Below, piece by piece: positions 1-13,430 of a stretch of DNA of 64,000 nt. How positions within the stretch are numbered: the first letter of the stretch is position 1; each line of letters opens with the position of its first letter. Position numbers and translations under genes: made by a program. Origin of the DNA: Pleurodeles waltl (lineage: Eukaryota > Chordata > Amphibia > Caudata > Salamandridae); assembly GCF_031143425.1 (NCBI RefSeq), contig NC_090446.1, positions 659,763,717 through 659,827,716 of the forward strand, written 5' to 3'. Below the pieces are notes generated by a model. It did no database searches, was not told the origin of the DNA, and worked only from the letters and a program-made list of their open reading frames with translations.

Positions 1-988
1 GTGTGTATGTAACAGCAAGCACAAGCAACTGTTCTAGAGGGGAAATGGGATTGGGGAATTAGAGAGAGACAAAGATTTCTGTATTCCTCTCTGTCCGACT
101 CGATCCTCTGTATTGTTGGCCAAATATTGAATGGGTTCTGGTCCTGTGACTCTGGTGCGATCTCTTAGGTCAGAGGTTCCCATATATGAATGACAGCAGC
201 ACAATTAAACAATACTCAAAACCTTCTACTGTCTCCAAACAGTATATTACTACTATTAAACTGCTCACCCATTATAATAGGTGTACGCATCCATTGGAAT
301 TCTTCATCCAATTGTTTTAACACTGGAGCGCTCAATCTCACTCTCTTTGTCTCTTTACGGCTCGACTTGGGTTGTTGAGGTTCACAACCTTAGTACTTTG
401 AAAGGGTTTCTAAAATGTGTTATGACCAGGGATTTTTCCGTAGTTCAACTGCTAGAAAACTCTGCACTGTGACTCTGATTAGATTTTTAACATTGTCTTT
501 GTGCAAGGACATACTGAGGAAATGTTGGCAAACCTAGTCTTTGGATTTTTTTTTTAATTGGTGCACTAGTCCATGTGCTCTGCTCATTGTAAAGACTTAA
601 AGTTGTTTTTGTTACGTTAACTGTTGTTACCCCTTTTCGCCTTTTGGAGAAGTCATTGGGGGAGCCCAGGCAATAGTGTCAAGATACAGCTGCCATTGAG
701 CGAGGCCCGCTCACAATGTCAGGGTCCAGGTGACAAGAATAACTGGTTCTCCAGGTAAGTGTGCTGAGCAGTGGCGGAGCCATGAGCAGGACCTTCTATC
801 ATTGGAGTGCAAAGCCAAGCGTTGGCATTGTGGCTGGGGCATGGTATTGTACCCATCCAAGCCAAGATGGCTGCCAATCACATGACTAAATCGCAAGACC
901 TCGAGCACGTCTCTTTCTAAAGTCTGATCTCATGGATCACAAATAGTGACTAAAGGACTTAATTAGAAAGTGAAGCAAGTTGAGGCCT
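1..988. other. Non-coding flank, no gene seen
   Basis: No reading frame here has recognisable domains, and the open frames are short and unsupported. The sequence is of mixed composition and holds no clear tandem or inverted repeat. It borders the left end of the K element at about 989. Confidence 0.6.
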
Positions 989-1399
989 TTACCCCCTTCC
1001 CCGCCATGGACTTAATGGTTACATCCTTGCCTGCGGCGCTAAGGCGCCAAGGATGTAACCGTTAGGTCCATGGACTGGCTCATGGGGGAGCATTAACGAT
1101 CCCGCCATGAGCGTCCCTCCCCCTCCCATGGGCAGGGATGGAAGAGGAATTGCTTCCCCTTCTATCCCTAACTTCACATCATCAGAGGACGCCCCCACCG
1201 CACTGGAAGTATGGCTTCCAGCGTGAACGGAGAGAAATGCTTTGCATTTCTCTTCTGCTCCTGTGGCTGGGGGCGGCACAGAGACATGAAAGGAAAGGAA
1301 AGGCCTTTCCTTTCCTTTCATGTCTCATTGAGCATTTCTGCTGCCCGATCGTGAAGCGATCAGGCAGCAGAAATGCCTATTAGAAACCAGGGATGTTTT

Positions 1400-2400
1400 A
1401 TTGTTTTTTGTTTTTGATTTATGCATAAGGTGAGCGGCCCCTTGGGCAAGGGCCGTTCTCCAGGGGGACAATATATTATGAGGCATTTTGTGCCCCCCTG
1501 GTGGCAGATCAGCCTATTTTAATTAGGCCGATCTGCCCCCAAAGGCCACTAGACACCAGGGAGGTTTTTTTTGTTTTACGTTAAGAATCAAGGGGAGTGA
1601 CCCCTTGAGCAAGGGTCGGTCCCCTGGCGGGCAATTTTTTAATAGGCCATTTCTGCCCCCTCTGGTGGCAGATAGGCCTCATTTAATTAGGCCAATCTGC
1701 CCCCAAGGGGTGCAGAAACCACTAAACAAGGGTTGCTCCTTGGGGGGGAATTAATTTTAGGTCACTTCTGCTCCTCCTGGGGACAGAACAGCCTAGTTTA
1801 ATTAGGCCGATTTGCCCCAAAGGGGGACAGAAACCACTAGGCACTAGGGATTTTTATTTGTATTTTTTTACAGATGGTGAGTGACCCCTTAGGCAAGGGT
1901 CGCTCCCCTGGGGGTGCAAATTTATTTTAGGCCATTTCTGCCCCCTTGAAGGCAGATTGGTCTATTTCTATTAGGCCGATATGCCCCCGGGGGCAGAAAC
2001 CACTTAGACACCAGGGTTTGGTGTATATTTGTGTGTGTGTTTTGCTTGAGGGGGCAGTCCCTTGGGCAAGGGTCGCTCCCCATGGGGGCACATTAATGTT
2101 GGCCATTTCTGCACCCCTTGGGGGCAGATCAGCCTATTTTTGTAAGGCTCATCTGCCTTAAGGGGAACAGAAAGCCCACCACACACTAGGGAAGATTTTT
2201 TTTCAAAAAAAGAGGGTGGGGGCATGGCCAAACCCCCACCCCAAATAAATGGGGACAAAGTATTTTTGCCCACCGGTCGGCAAATGGGGATATTATCCCC
2301 GATCCACTCCTCTGGGCAGAAAGCCTACTAAATACCAGGGTATTAAATAGAAAAAATAGTGGGGTGGTGGCTACCAACCAGTATGGGCATAGTTATGCCC
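1400..2400 (+). repeat. G/C-rich tandem array in K copy 1
   Basis: Diverged units of roughly 150 bp each contain a 'ccccttgggcaagggtcgctcccc' type segment, 'gccatttctgccccc', a small hairpin with arms like cagatcggcc/ggccgatctg, and a 'cactagacaccaggg' junction. Each unit carries several short palindromes. The units are clearly related to those at 56280-57290 but more diverged, so copy 1 looks older or less homogenised. Confidence 0.75.
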
Positions 2401-2939
2401 ACACTCCAACTGAAGGGGGTAACTGTCTTTCAGCTCTACCCCGCACACTAAAACACCTTATCCCGCGGCAAGTAAGAGGACACTTGATTAATTTGGGTTT
2501 TGTTTTTACATTTGGGCCATGAGAGCTTGTCTAACTCTCAAAATCATCCCACTTGGAATGGTGAGGGCTTCACTTTTTGGACTTTGGGACGCTGCCATCT
2601 AGAAAAATCTACGAGACCTAGACACATCTGAAAACTTAACATCTGGGCGAGTCCAGGGTGGTGTGCTTCACATGCAACCCACACCATTTTCTTGGCCACA
2701 ATTCCCTGCAAACCTCCAACTTTGCTGGAAATCACACATTTTTCCCACATTTTTGTGATGGAACCTTCCGGATTCTACAGGAATCCAGAAATTCCTACCT
2801 CCCAGCATTGTCACATCTATACCGATAAAAATGCTGCCCCACTTGTCAGCCTAAAAACATTTCTCTTCAAACTGCCCTTTTCGACCCGCTTTGGTTCCCC
2901 CTAATTTTCTACATGCTTTTGGCTTTTCCTTGTCACAGG

Positions 2940-4545
2940 CACTTGGCCCACCTAAACAGGTGAGGTATCATTTTTACTGGGAGACTGAGAGGAACGTTGG
3001 GTGGTAGGAAATTTGTGCTGGTGCGGGGATCCCACACAGAAATGTGGGAAAAATGTTTTTTATTTTTTTATTTAGCTAAATATGAGGTTTGCTGAGGGTT
3101 CTGGGTAAGAAAACCCTCAAGGATCCACGCAAGTCATATCTCCCTGGACTCCCCTGGGTGTCTAGTTTTGAGAAATGTTTGAGTTTAGTAGGTTTTCCTA
3201 GATGGCTGCTGAGCTCAGGACCAAAAATGCAGATTCCCCCGCAAAAACAGGTAGTTTTGTATTTGATAATTTTGATGTGCCTACATAGTGTTACGGGGCA
3301 TTTCCTGTCACCGGCACTAGGCCTACCAGCACAAGTGAGGTACAATTTTTATCAGGGGACTTGGGGGGATGCTGGGTGGAAAGAAATTTGTGTATCCTCT
3401 CAGATTCCAGAACTTTCTGTCACCGAAATGTGAGGAAAAAGTGTTCTTTTGCCAAATTGTGAGGTTTGTAAAAGATTCTGGGTAACAGAACCTGGTGAGA
3501 GCCCCACAAGTCACCCCATCTTGGATTCCCCTGCGTGTCTAGTTTAAAAAAAAGCAAGGCTTAGTAGGTTTCCCTAGGTGCCGGCTGAACTAAAGGCCGA
3601 AACCACAGCTAGGCACTTTGCAAAAAACAGGTCTGTTTTTTTGGGAAAATGTGATGTGTTCATGTTGTGTTTTGGGGCATTTCCTGTCGCGGGAATCAGC
3701 CCTACCCACACAAGTGAGGTACCATTTTATCAAGAGACTTTGGGGAATGCTGGGTGGAAGGAAATTTGTAGCTCCTCTCAGATTCCAGAACTTTCTGTCA
3801 CCGAAATGTGATGGAAAAGTGGGTTTTTGTGGCCAAATTTTGAGGTTTGCAAAGGATTCTGGGTAACAGATCCTAGTGAGAGCCCCACAAGTCACCCCAT
3901 CTTTGTTTCCCCTAGGTGCCCAGTTTTAAAAAATGCACAGGTTTGGTATGTTTCCCTAGGTGCCTGTTGAACAAAAGGCCAAAATCCACAGCTCGGCACT
4001 TTGCAAAAAACAGGTCTGTTTTCTTTGGGAAAATGTGATGTGTCCACGCTGTGTTTTGGGGCATTTCCTGTCGCGGGCACTAGACCTACCCACACAAGTG
4101 AGGTACCATGTTTATCGGGAGACTTGGGGAAATGCTGGGTGGAAGGAAATTTGTGTCTCCTCTCAGATTCCAGAACTTTCTGTCACCGAAATCTGAGGGA
4201 AGTGTTTTTTTGCCCAATTTCATGGTTTGAAAAGGATTCTATGCAACAGAACCTTGTGAAACCCCCACAAGTCACCCCATCCTGGATTCCCCTAGATGTC
4301 TAGTTTTCATAAATGCACAGGTTTAGTAAGTTTCCATAGGTGCCTGCTGAGCTAGAGGCCAAAATGCACAGCTAGGCACTACAAAAAACCACGTCAGATT
4401 TCAATGTAAAAATGTGAAGTGTCCATGTTGCGTTTCCTGTCGCGGGCATTAGGTCTACCCATGCAAGTGAGGTACCATTTTTATCGGGAGACTTGGAGGA
4501 ATACAAAATAGCAGAACAAGTGTTATTGCCCCTTGTCTTTCTGTA
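2940..4545 (+). repeat. ~380-bp tandem array in K copy 1
   Basis: The landmark 'aagtgaggta' recurs at about 2960, 3334, 3712, 4096 and 4465, spacings of about 370-384 bp. Each unit includes 'gctgggtggaaggaaatttgt', 'cagattccagaactttctgtc', 'ggattctgggtaacagaac' and 'gtaggtttccctagg'. The units are more diverged than the eight in K copy 2, and the last is cut by the 4552-5181 insertion. Confidence 0.85.
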
Positions 4546-4551
4546 CATTTT

Positions 4552-5181
4552 GGGGGTGATTATGACCTTGGCGGACGGCGGAGGCCGTCCGCCAAGGTAC
4601 CGCCGCCAAATGACCGCACCGCGGTCAAAAGACCGCGGCGGCCATTCAGACATTTCCTCTGGGCCGGCGGGCGCTCTCCAAAAGAGCGCCCGCCGGCCCA
4701 GAGGAAATGCCCCTGCAACGAGGACGCCGGCTCAGAATTGAGCCGGCGTAGTTGCAGGGTGCGACGGGTGCAGTTTGCACCCGTCGCGTATTTCAGTGTC
4801 TGCATTGCAGATACTGAAATACACAGTGGGGCCCTCTAACGGGGGCCCCTGCAGTGCCCATGCCATTGGCATGGGCACTGCAGGGGCCCCCAGGGGCCCC
4901 GCGGCACCCCCTACCGCCATCCTGTTCCTGGCGTGAGACCCGCCAGGAACAGGATGGCGGTAGGGGGTGTCAGAATCCCCATGGCGGCGGAGCGCGCTCC
5001 GCCGCCATGGAGGATTCCCCCGAGCAGCGGGAAGTCGGCGGGAGACCGCTGACTTTCCGCTTCTGACCGCGGCTGAACCGCCGCGGTCAGAATGCTCGTG
5101 GGAGCACCGCCAGCCTGTTGGCGGTGCTCCCGTGGTCGGTGGCCCTGGCGGCCACCGGCCGCCAGGGTCAGAATGACCCCC
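4552..5181 (+). mobile_element. Multi-hairpin Harbinger-type MITE
   Basis: The ends are near-perfect inverted repeats (gggggtgattatgacc and ggtcagaatgaccccc). The element is flanked by TTT on both sides (4549-4551 and 5182-5184), a 3-bp target duplication typical of PIF/Harbinger. The K copy at 60405-60440 shows the same flanking sequence without the insert, giving an empty-site comparison. Internally the element is a chain of about ten near-perfect hairpins, for example around 4568-4603, 4662-4702, 4759-4789, 4792-4823, 4830-4890, 4909-4970, 4978-5010, 5066-5091, 5099-5131 and 5142-5168. No coding capacity is seen. Confidence 0.85.
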
Positions 5182-5184
5182 TTT

Positions 5185-6179
5185 ATCCTTTGAAATGTAA
5201 GACAGTGTGTAAAAAAGACGTTTATTTGTGAAATGCCCTGTAATTCACATGCTAGTACGGGCACCCCGGAATTCGGAGATGTGCAAGTAACCACTGGTTC
5301 TCAACACCTTATCTGGTGCCCATTTTGTAAATACAAAGGTTTCCTTGACACCTATTTTTCACTCTTCATATTTTACGAAATGAATTGCTGTATACCCGGT
5401 ATACAATGTAAACCCATTGAAGGTGCAGCTACTTTATTGTCTCTGTGTACCTAGGCTTCTTGATGAACCTACAAGCCCTATATATCCCCACAACCAGAAA
5501 AGTCCAGCAGACGTAACAGTATATTACTTTTGAAGATCTGATATCGCAGGATAAAGTTACTGAGTAAAACGTGGAGAAAAATGGCTTTTTTACCTCAATT
5601 TCAATATTATTTTATTTCAGCTGTTACTTTGCGTAGGAAAACCTTGTAGGATTTACACAAATGACACCACGCTGAATTCAGAATTTGTCTACTTTTCATA
5701 AATGTTTAGTTTCCGGAATGCAGCACTGGTTTCACACCAATTTCTGTCACAAACTGGAAGGAGGCTGAATGCACAAAAACTTGTAAAAATGGGGTATGTC
5801 CCAATAAAATGCCAAAACTGTGTTGAAAAATGTGGTTTTCTGATTCAAGTATGCCTGTTCCTGAAAGCTTAGAAGATGGTGATTTTATCACCACAAATCC
5901 TTTGTGGATGGCATTTTCAGTGAAAAAATCACAAGCCGCCTTCTGAATCCCCTTTACCGCATTTAAAAATAATTAAACAATCGCTTTATTTTGGCAAATT
6001 TCTTGGTCTCCTCCAGGGGAACCCACAAATCCAGAGGATGTTAGCAAAAAAAGGATGCAAATTTGGTGTGGGTAGCTTATGTGGACAAAAAGGTAAGAGG
6101 GCCTAAGCGCGAACTGCCCCAAATAGCCAAAAAATGCCTGGCACCTGAGGGGGAAAAGGCCTGGCAGTGAAGGAGTTAA
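5185..6179 (+). repeat. Unique 3' block of K copy 1
   Basis: This block aligns along its length with 60425-61439 of K copy 2. Shared landmarks are 'gtaagacagtgtg', 'gaaatgccctgtaattcacatg', 'gggcaccccggaattc', 'gtccagcagacgtaac', 'ccttgtaggat', 'gcctaagcgcgaactg' and the terminal 'aaaaggcctggcag'. No open frame of note is present. It forms the right-hand terminus of the element. Confidence 0.8.
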
Positions 6180-8029
6180 CCCAACTTCAGTATGTTTGGG
6201 GGCAACATGAAGAAACTCATGGGTGTCAAGGTTGGGCTCAGGACCTGAAGTGTGTGAATGCGGCTGAACAATGCTGAGTGACAAAGGGCCCAAATGGCTC
6301 TAGAGGCATGAGAAGCAAAGGCAGTAACCAAATGCATGGGAAGCTAGTTTGAATTTGATTCCAGCTTCGAGGAAAAGGTAGCATGCTATCTTTACGACGG
6401 AGCAAGTATGCATTTTTCATCTGCGGTAAATGAAGAAGCTGAAATTCATGCTTCTTTAAATCATCAGGTTTCAAAGATGAATAATTGTCCCTAGGGGTAC
6501 TGTGTACCCATACTGGGGTTTTGTTTTATTCATCATTTCAATATGCTCTCTTATTCAAGTTCGTCTAATCAGGGTGTTGTTAAAATAAAATGGAGTTCTT
6601 AGAACTGGTTTCTACATAGGTGCGAGTAAGGTAATATATGTATTGGCGTGTGATGTGAAGGAAGATGTGTTTAGTTTAGCGGTGAAAGAAAGTTTATGAA
6701 ATGTACGATAGTATTAACACAAGTGAATAACGTAGTTTAAACAAAGGCATTATGCTGAGGAACTGTTGCTGTTGTTTGCAGGTATCATTTCAGTGTGTAA
6801 TCAACTTTTGTCTTTGTCTAACCCTGCGCTTAGACGATTCATGCACATGCAACTTGGAAAACACTGCTTGTGATGTTATATCAATTCCCCAGGTACAAAA
6901 TGATGTTTCTTTTCTTTAGAATTCTGTGGCAGGATATTCCACCGAGAGCAGATTTTAACAAGCTTCACCTATTGCGACCACAGTGTGATTCTCATGAGAA
7001 CGTGTCACTATTAATTAAGTAATGACATTTGTATTAACTTTTGAGGTGTCTGATAGGACCCAGGGATGGGAAGTGTATTATTGAAATCTGTGGGATAATG
7101 TTGAGAATATGAACTCAGAAACTGTTTTGTTCTTTTTTTTATGTGATTGGTTCAAATCACGTGATTCTTGCACAATTGCACTGAATGTTTGATTTCCATT
7201 CAAAATGCATGATAAAATATTGTGTTTCTTGAGGGTGTTGGACTAATTCCCCCTTTACTTTTGGGAGGCAGAACAAGAACTGGGAGTAATTTACATAATT
7301 CAGTGTAGCATAATCATGCAGTAATCCCTAAGAATTCTGTGAGGCGACACATAATTAATTATTCAAGCAAGAGCACTAAATGTAGCAGAACACAAATAGC
7401 AAGTACTAGCAGCGCAAGCTGACCTATCCTACCACAAGAGCATATTACTGAGCACCAGGAGCTGCTCTTGGGGTAGGATTTTTCCCCCTCAAATTACTCT
7501 TAATTACACAAGCATGAGTAAGCATGTTATTATCAGTAGTTCTGCATCAAAAAGGAATGTGGAATTACTGAAACTACTCTGATTACTAAAGCATAATTGA
7601 AATTCTCCTGGGCCTAGGCAACACCACGTCAGTCTGACCTCTGATTATACCATCAATGTACTCTTTAAAGCTGAACTATTCATGGTTCCGTTCAATTATT
7701 TCCTGCATCTATTTCTGAGCTTCATTCTATTTTCTTGATTTAAATGACAAATTGACTGATTTCAACCAGTAATTTTTCCTTCTGCAGTGATTTTAATCTT
7801 TAATAAACATTTATGGTTTCATTTTAATACTTGTCTAATTTTCGTGATAAAGCCTAACCTGTGTTACAGCTTACATTTTAATTTATTGACAAGATCCAGT
7901 TAAGGAACAACAAAATCCTTAAGGAATTAACACTATGGATCGGTATAACTTGTATAATCTATGTTAGTGTATTCCTCAAAAGGACTGCAACATTATGCAA
8001 AACTACTCATACTTATGCAAACTGTATGT
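6180..8029. other. Non-genic, A/T-rich
   Basis: I see no gene, long repeat or RNA gene here. The sequence is A/T-rich with many stops in all frames. Confidence 0.5.
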
Positions 8030-8405
8030 TGCACTTAAAAAATTACCTGGACGATCCGTTTGGGTAAAAATTCAACTCAAGCAAGTAATTTTGAGTTAAT
8101 TTCCAATTGCTCACATTCAAAACACTGCAGCTCATGCTCAGATTTTCAGTTTTGTATTTAAAAATTACTCGACCGTCTGCTCTGGTAAGAAATCTACCTG
8201 AATTGTTTGCTGAACACCTGCGTTAAAGGATATGCCACTAACATTTAAAGCACCGCAGTTTGCATTCCAATTTTTAGGTCTGCATTAAAAAATGACCCTA
8301 ATGGACCACTTGGGAAAAAAAAACTCTTCCTCAAATGCTGCTCATTTTATAAAAAATACTTGAACAGTACATCTTGTGTTTAAATTTCTCCCCAAAATTA
8401 CACAA
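8030..8405 (+). repeat. Degenerate ~125-bp tandem repeat
   Basis: A motif of the form 'attaaaaaattac..gacc..ct(t)gggtaa(g/a)aa' recurs near 8034, 8154, 8281 and 8343. The second and third copies share further downstream text ('gcactgcag...cattc' type). It is a decayed tandem array with no coding content. Confidence 0.5.
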
Positions 8406-11400
8406 TGTGAAGTGATGGTGTAACCACTATAATTTAGTATAGATTTTGTTACACAAAATTACACCAATTTCTCAGTGTAATTACAATTTTGCCCATGCCT
8501 GATTAACGTCGCTCTTGGTCTATCAGACCCACTTTATTTGACATAAAAATGTAAAAAACGTTTTCAGTAGTCACTAAAAGTAGTGGGAGAATAACACTGT
8601 GAGAATTTTAGGACCTGTTGAAGCTTCACATCTTTCTCGGGAGGTCCAGAAATGTAATCCAGAGTGGGAAGGACCTTGCTTGCTGTCAGAGACTGAGGGG
8701 GAAAGAGGTTCTGAGAAGGATTTATTTGACGCTGCCGATGAAAAGCAGGTACCCATAAGGCAGTGTGCCCTTTTCTTTTAAATATACACTTGAGGAATAC
8801 ACCACATGCCAATGTATGCACCCTCTTTTGATAGGTTATTATACAGGGAAGAGCATGCCTCCACAGAGCAGAACCACCATTATTACCTAAATAGTTATAT
8901 TTATATCCGTTGGATATTCTCCTCTGTCCTTCTAGTGGTTTTCCTGTGCCGTAGTGAGTGCAATTATAGGGACGTGCTTGAAGTGTTACGATTTTTTTAC
9001 ATGCCCCTTTTTTTTAAAGAAAAAAAAATATGCTTAGCGTCTGTTGATTGATTGTCCACTATATTTACTCTCATTTTCCTTCATTCCTGAAGTTCTAATC
9101 AGTTTTCTATGTCCATCTTATCATGGTCACTAGAAGCACAAAAGAAGAAGCAGGTAGATAGTGCATGCTGCTACTGGTGTGGCTGAATCAAGTGCCTCAA
9201 ACTTTGAATACGTTTGAGGACATGTCAAACCTCGACTCACCCAAAAATGCAAATGATTTGATGTCAATCAATTGGGTTTGCCCACAACAAATCACCATTA
9301 CCTTGTTAACTTGTTTGATGTTTGCGGTAAGATCAATGGTTGTGTACCCTCTCAGCAAGTGAACTTAAAAGTAGGCAGAATTCACAAAATGTCAGACATG
9401 TTGATTCAAACGAATATGTGTTTTGAAACAAACGTAACCAATTTGACTTGGTGGTTGGTTTGGGGTTCACCCTTTATATGTTAATCCTTCCATTAATAAC
9501 TATGTTGGCAGCTACTTGCTCATAGAAAAGGAAGCTTGGTCTATGAGATACCTTTGATGCTTCAAGTCTTCTCACAACAGTGGTTTGTCTTCAGGATGCC
9601 TTTGATTGATAACACCTTCAGGTGTGTTCATGTGTTTAACACCTAATTCAGAACAAGATGCCCCTGAGATTCACTATATGTCTTAGGACTTCCATCAAGA
9701 GCTACTTTGAGTACAACCAACGCTCACAATATTTGTATTTATTTGTATACAGCCATTACTTTTCACTTTCAAGTCCTGAGATTAACAGTTGATTTAGCAG
9801 GAGCAGTGGTCTAACAGTAGCCCCAAAATACCTTAATATTGGGTAATCTTTACATGCAAATAATATTTTTTCTACAGTCTTCCATCATCAACTTGCATGC
9901 TGTCTCAAAAAGGTATTCTATATTCTGAAAGTCTGACATGAAAACTGGCTTTTAGGTAAAACGTCTGATTGTTGCATCTCTTTTTTCATTCTTGTAATTT
10001 GCCCTCTCCTTCGCTTAAGTTATCTGCATACCTCCTCTTATTCAACACAAACTGCTCTGTCATATGCATTGTTTTATTCTGTTTTTGTATTTCTGCTAAT
10101 TGCTAACAACTCATTTAAAAGCTCACAATTCTCCTGCGTTCAAAGTTATACCCCTGCAACCTAACAATATCTAATCTGCAGTAGGTCATGCATGAGTGCC
10201 ACCAACCTTCTTCATGAATTCACATACTGCCCTCCCCTAGTGATGATCAGACCTAAATCCTATTACTTTAATTTACCACAAAGGAACTGGAGTGAAAGCA
10301 TGGAATGATTTGGTTGAACACACAACACTAATCCCCACAACCAATAATAACCAATTACACTGGATTAACCACTCCGCTTTCTGACGTAAAGCACTTAAAT
10401 GCATCATCAGGAGTAGTAAGTGCTACATGGATTCTGCCCCTCACTGCAGGGAAAGGTGGTCCTATTGGTTTTAATTTTAGGCCTCATGCACTGTTAAATG
10501 GTCTGTGGCATGTGTGACTGTGTCAGGTATTTTCTGATCTTGCTATTGTGAACCTAGCTGTATGTTTTACAGTGGAGTACCTCACCCTTTTGCACTGTTG
10601 CGAACCCAGGGCGTTTTACAGTGGTGGGTACATTTTGAGAAATATAATATTTTGTTTTTTGATTTAGCAATTATTATCAGACCTTTACAAATTCGTGACC
10701 CTATAAAAATTAAAGACGTCTTTCACCCGAGTCAATTATAATTTTTATCGACCTTGAATGGATGGAGATTGAATCACAGCCAAGAAAGTATTCAATGCTC
10801 TCACCTTCCAGTCGCAAAGAGATATCAGAGCGCTCACTTATCTCTCTGGACTACCTTCTTTGCCTACTGTACAATGTGCGCCAACGTCGTTACTTGGCTG
10901 AATAAGTAAAAACATTAAACAATTAGTCTTACCATGTGTGGAATCTCAATTCAGCATCGAAAGTGGCTACGTTATTTATCTCTTACATATAGGGCCACTG
11001 GTGTTGCGCGGCAGAGGAAGGACAAATTAAGTATGCGGTAAGAAAAGATAAATTACTGGGCACAATGATAAATGTATTGTTTAAGTTGTTGGTCACGTAT
11101 TGAAATAAAGACTTCATTGGCCAGTGTAAATGTTAATTTCATGCGGTAGCTACTGAAGTTGACAGGCCTGTACGGTAACTAAGACCCTTCCCAGAGGCTA
11201 CGCCTTCAACAGGCCAGTAAAGGATGGACACAATGATCTCATGTACCCGACATGCAGTTGAGTGAGCCCCAGCTCCACTGCCCTTACAGAAGCATCGACC
11301 TGTCGGGAACAACATGAATTAGTACATTATAAAGATATCAACATTAAAACAAGGTAGGGTTCCCCCGGAATGCAATGGCAGTAAGAGTTCCTTTTGGAGG

Positions 11401-12749
11401 AAATCTTATGTGGTGTGTGTCAACCTGTACTGTGCCAAAAGTAAGCCTAGGGATCTAGTAGAGATTTTGACTATAGAACTTCGCCGATCACACAGGCTTA
11501 CCAGGAGATATTTAATAACCACCTGCAATATGCATGACATCACATAGCGTTTTACCCAATACTACTTAAGAACCTGCTAAGACAATACCCATTAAACTCA
11601 TGATACGAGTCAGTACCTTGTGGCGATGGCATCGCTCACACTTTAAACCCAGAAACTCCACGGTTTTCTGAAGACCCTGTTAGTCTCATCTTTGCCTGGC
11701 AATGCCACTCCCCCTGTTTGATCCTGCAGCAGTTGTTCAACAGAGAGCAGCAAGCTTGTGAGTCACCTGCTCTCTCCAGGCCCCGAGCGCTGTGCAAGGC
11801 CAATATGCACATGACACAGAAAGGTTTTCAGAATAATAGCCCTGCTACTTAAGGTTAATCAGAGCGGGCGCCATGCAACTTTCAAAGGTACCAATTTTCC
11901 GTCATTATAACTCGAATCTGGGTAGAACGTTTTAGGATTCCTCTTGGCTAATTACAAGGTGTTAATAATAACAATATAATAGCAGCAATTTTCAAGCTTT
12001 GCCCAAACCTATAATCTGCCTGAGTGCTTTGTAGGGATGTCTGTGAGTTTATATAAAGCCGAGTGTTAGTCCAAAAATGTTTTTAGCTGCTTCAATTTTA
12101 CATCATGTCTCTATCAGTATTTATTATGATATGTTAATTGCTGGGGAGTAATGTTTCCTTTCTCCATCTGGGAAAGGGCAGGCAGCAACAAGACGGTGTG
12201 CAAATAAACCATCTACCTGCAAGTGAGCAGAAAATGGCAGAGGAGTGGCTCTTCAGGTGAGCAGACAAGGGTGCCCCTCTCCGTAGAGGTAGACTGCACT
12301 AAAATCGGCTTTCCAGAAAGCCCAATTCCTCTTAAAGGCAAGGAAGATTGTATTAGTCTGAGGCAATTAACTCTCTGGGCAGTCTAGCGTGTGATGAGCT
12401 GTCTCACTCACACTGACGGATCAGAAGTTAGTTGGAAAATTTCTACGCCATCCTCCTGCCAATCACAGTTTCAGGACGTACGAGTGATACAGTCTTGCTT
12501 CCTTTTGGAAAAGAGTGTCATGAATTGACAAATTGACAAATGGCAATTCTGTTCACCCAGCTCACTAATCCACTATGACACGCAGCACCAGCTTAAGGGC
12601 TGTCAGGACCACCACATACATAAAACAAGCTTCATGGGTCACTGAATAGCTGGGCTAAAACTGAAGGAGTTGGGAACTACAAAATCAGTGCCATGCTGCT
12701 GTCCTAGCTGAAAAAAATAGGAGCAGGGTATGTCTCTTTTCAACACATT
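8406..12749. other. Non-genic stretch
   Basis: There is no credible coding region; the open frames between 8564 and 9484 are short and match nothing I recognise. A 'ttacaccaatttctcagtgtaatta' palindromic patch lies near 8462-8490. The rest appears to be old, unrecognisable intergenic DNA. Confidence 0.5.
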
Positions 12750-13430
12750 GGGCCTCCATACAATTTCTGGCGGTCTTTTGTGAAGACCGCCACTGTGGCG
12801 GCCACCAAAAGACCACCATGTTGGCGGTAATCCAGCTGCCGTATTAGGAGTCTCACTGTGAGGTCTGCCACAAAGCAGCCAAAATTCAGAAACCACCAGG
12901 ACACTGGAGGGTGGAAATGAGGTGGTTCCGCCACCAGCACTGCCAGCCCAACACAATTCCACACACCAAATTACAATCCACAAATCATTACAGCGGTTCT
13001 TCCATGGCGGAGTCCCTTAGCGATCCAAGATGCAGTGGTACCAACTCACTTCTGTCAGAACACACCACCACATTGGAGAGTTTGAATAACCCACACCTGA
13101 CACACATCCACACACCAGACACACCTACTCATAGCACTATATAACACACCATTACACAGCCCACAATCCTTTGCATCCAGAACGCCATACACAAACACCA
13201 AGAGGCCAAATAAGAATAAAGTTGTACTTGTACACCATAGGCACACATACACATTTCACTCAGTATAAATCCCACATCAGCACAACTATCACAATACACA
13301 CATCACTAGCACATACAATCTGCTAAGTCTATCTCCAACTCACATCGCAGAACCCACACCTCACCAATTATCCAACATTGCACCCTTACACTCACAACAC
13401 CCCCACACACATCTACACAACCACAACTAT

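Larger units (their letters stand above)
989..6179 (+). mobile_element. Composite non-coding element K, copy 1
   Basis: The left end (ttacccccttcccc) is an imperfect inverted match to the right end (gcagtgaaggagttaa). Inside, in order, are a G/C-rich hairpin block (989-1380), a G/C-rich array (about 1400-2400), a ~380-bp tandem array (about 2940-4545) and a unique block (5185-6179). The same order recurs at 55809-61439, which is the main evidence that this is one mobile unit. No protein-coding capacity is seen. The TTAA-like ends recall piggyBac/Kolobok-type target sites, but no clean target duplication is visible, so the superfamily is unassigned. A 630-bp element inserted at 4552-5181 is absent from copy 2. 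Confidence 0.65.

Noticed and set aside
1019..1321. 100-residue frames in the G/C hairpin block at 989-1380
   Set aside because: Both strands are open over the same palindrome-rich block; no domain is recognised.
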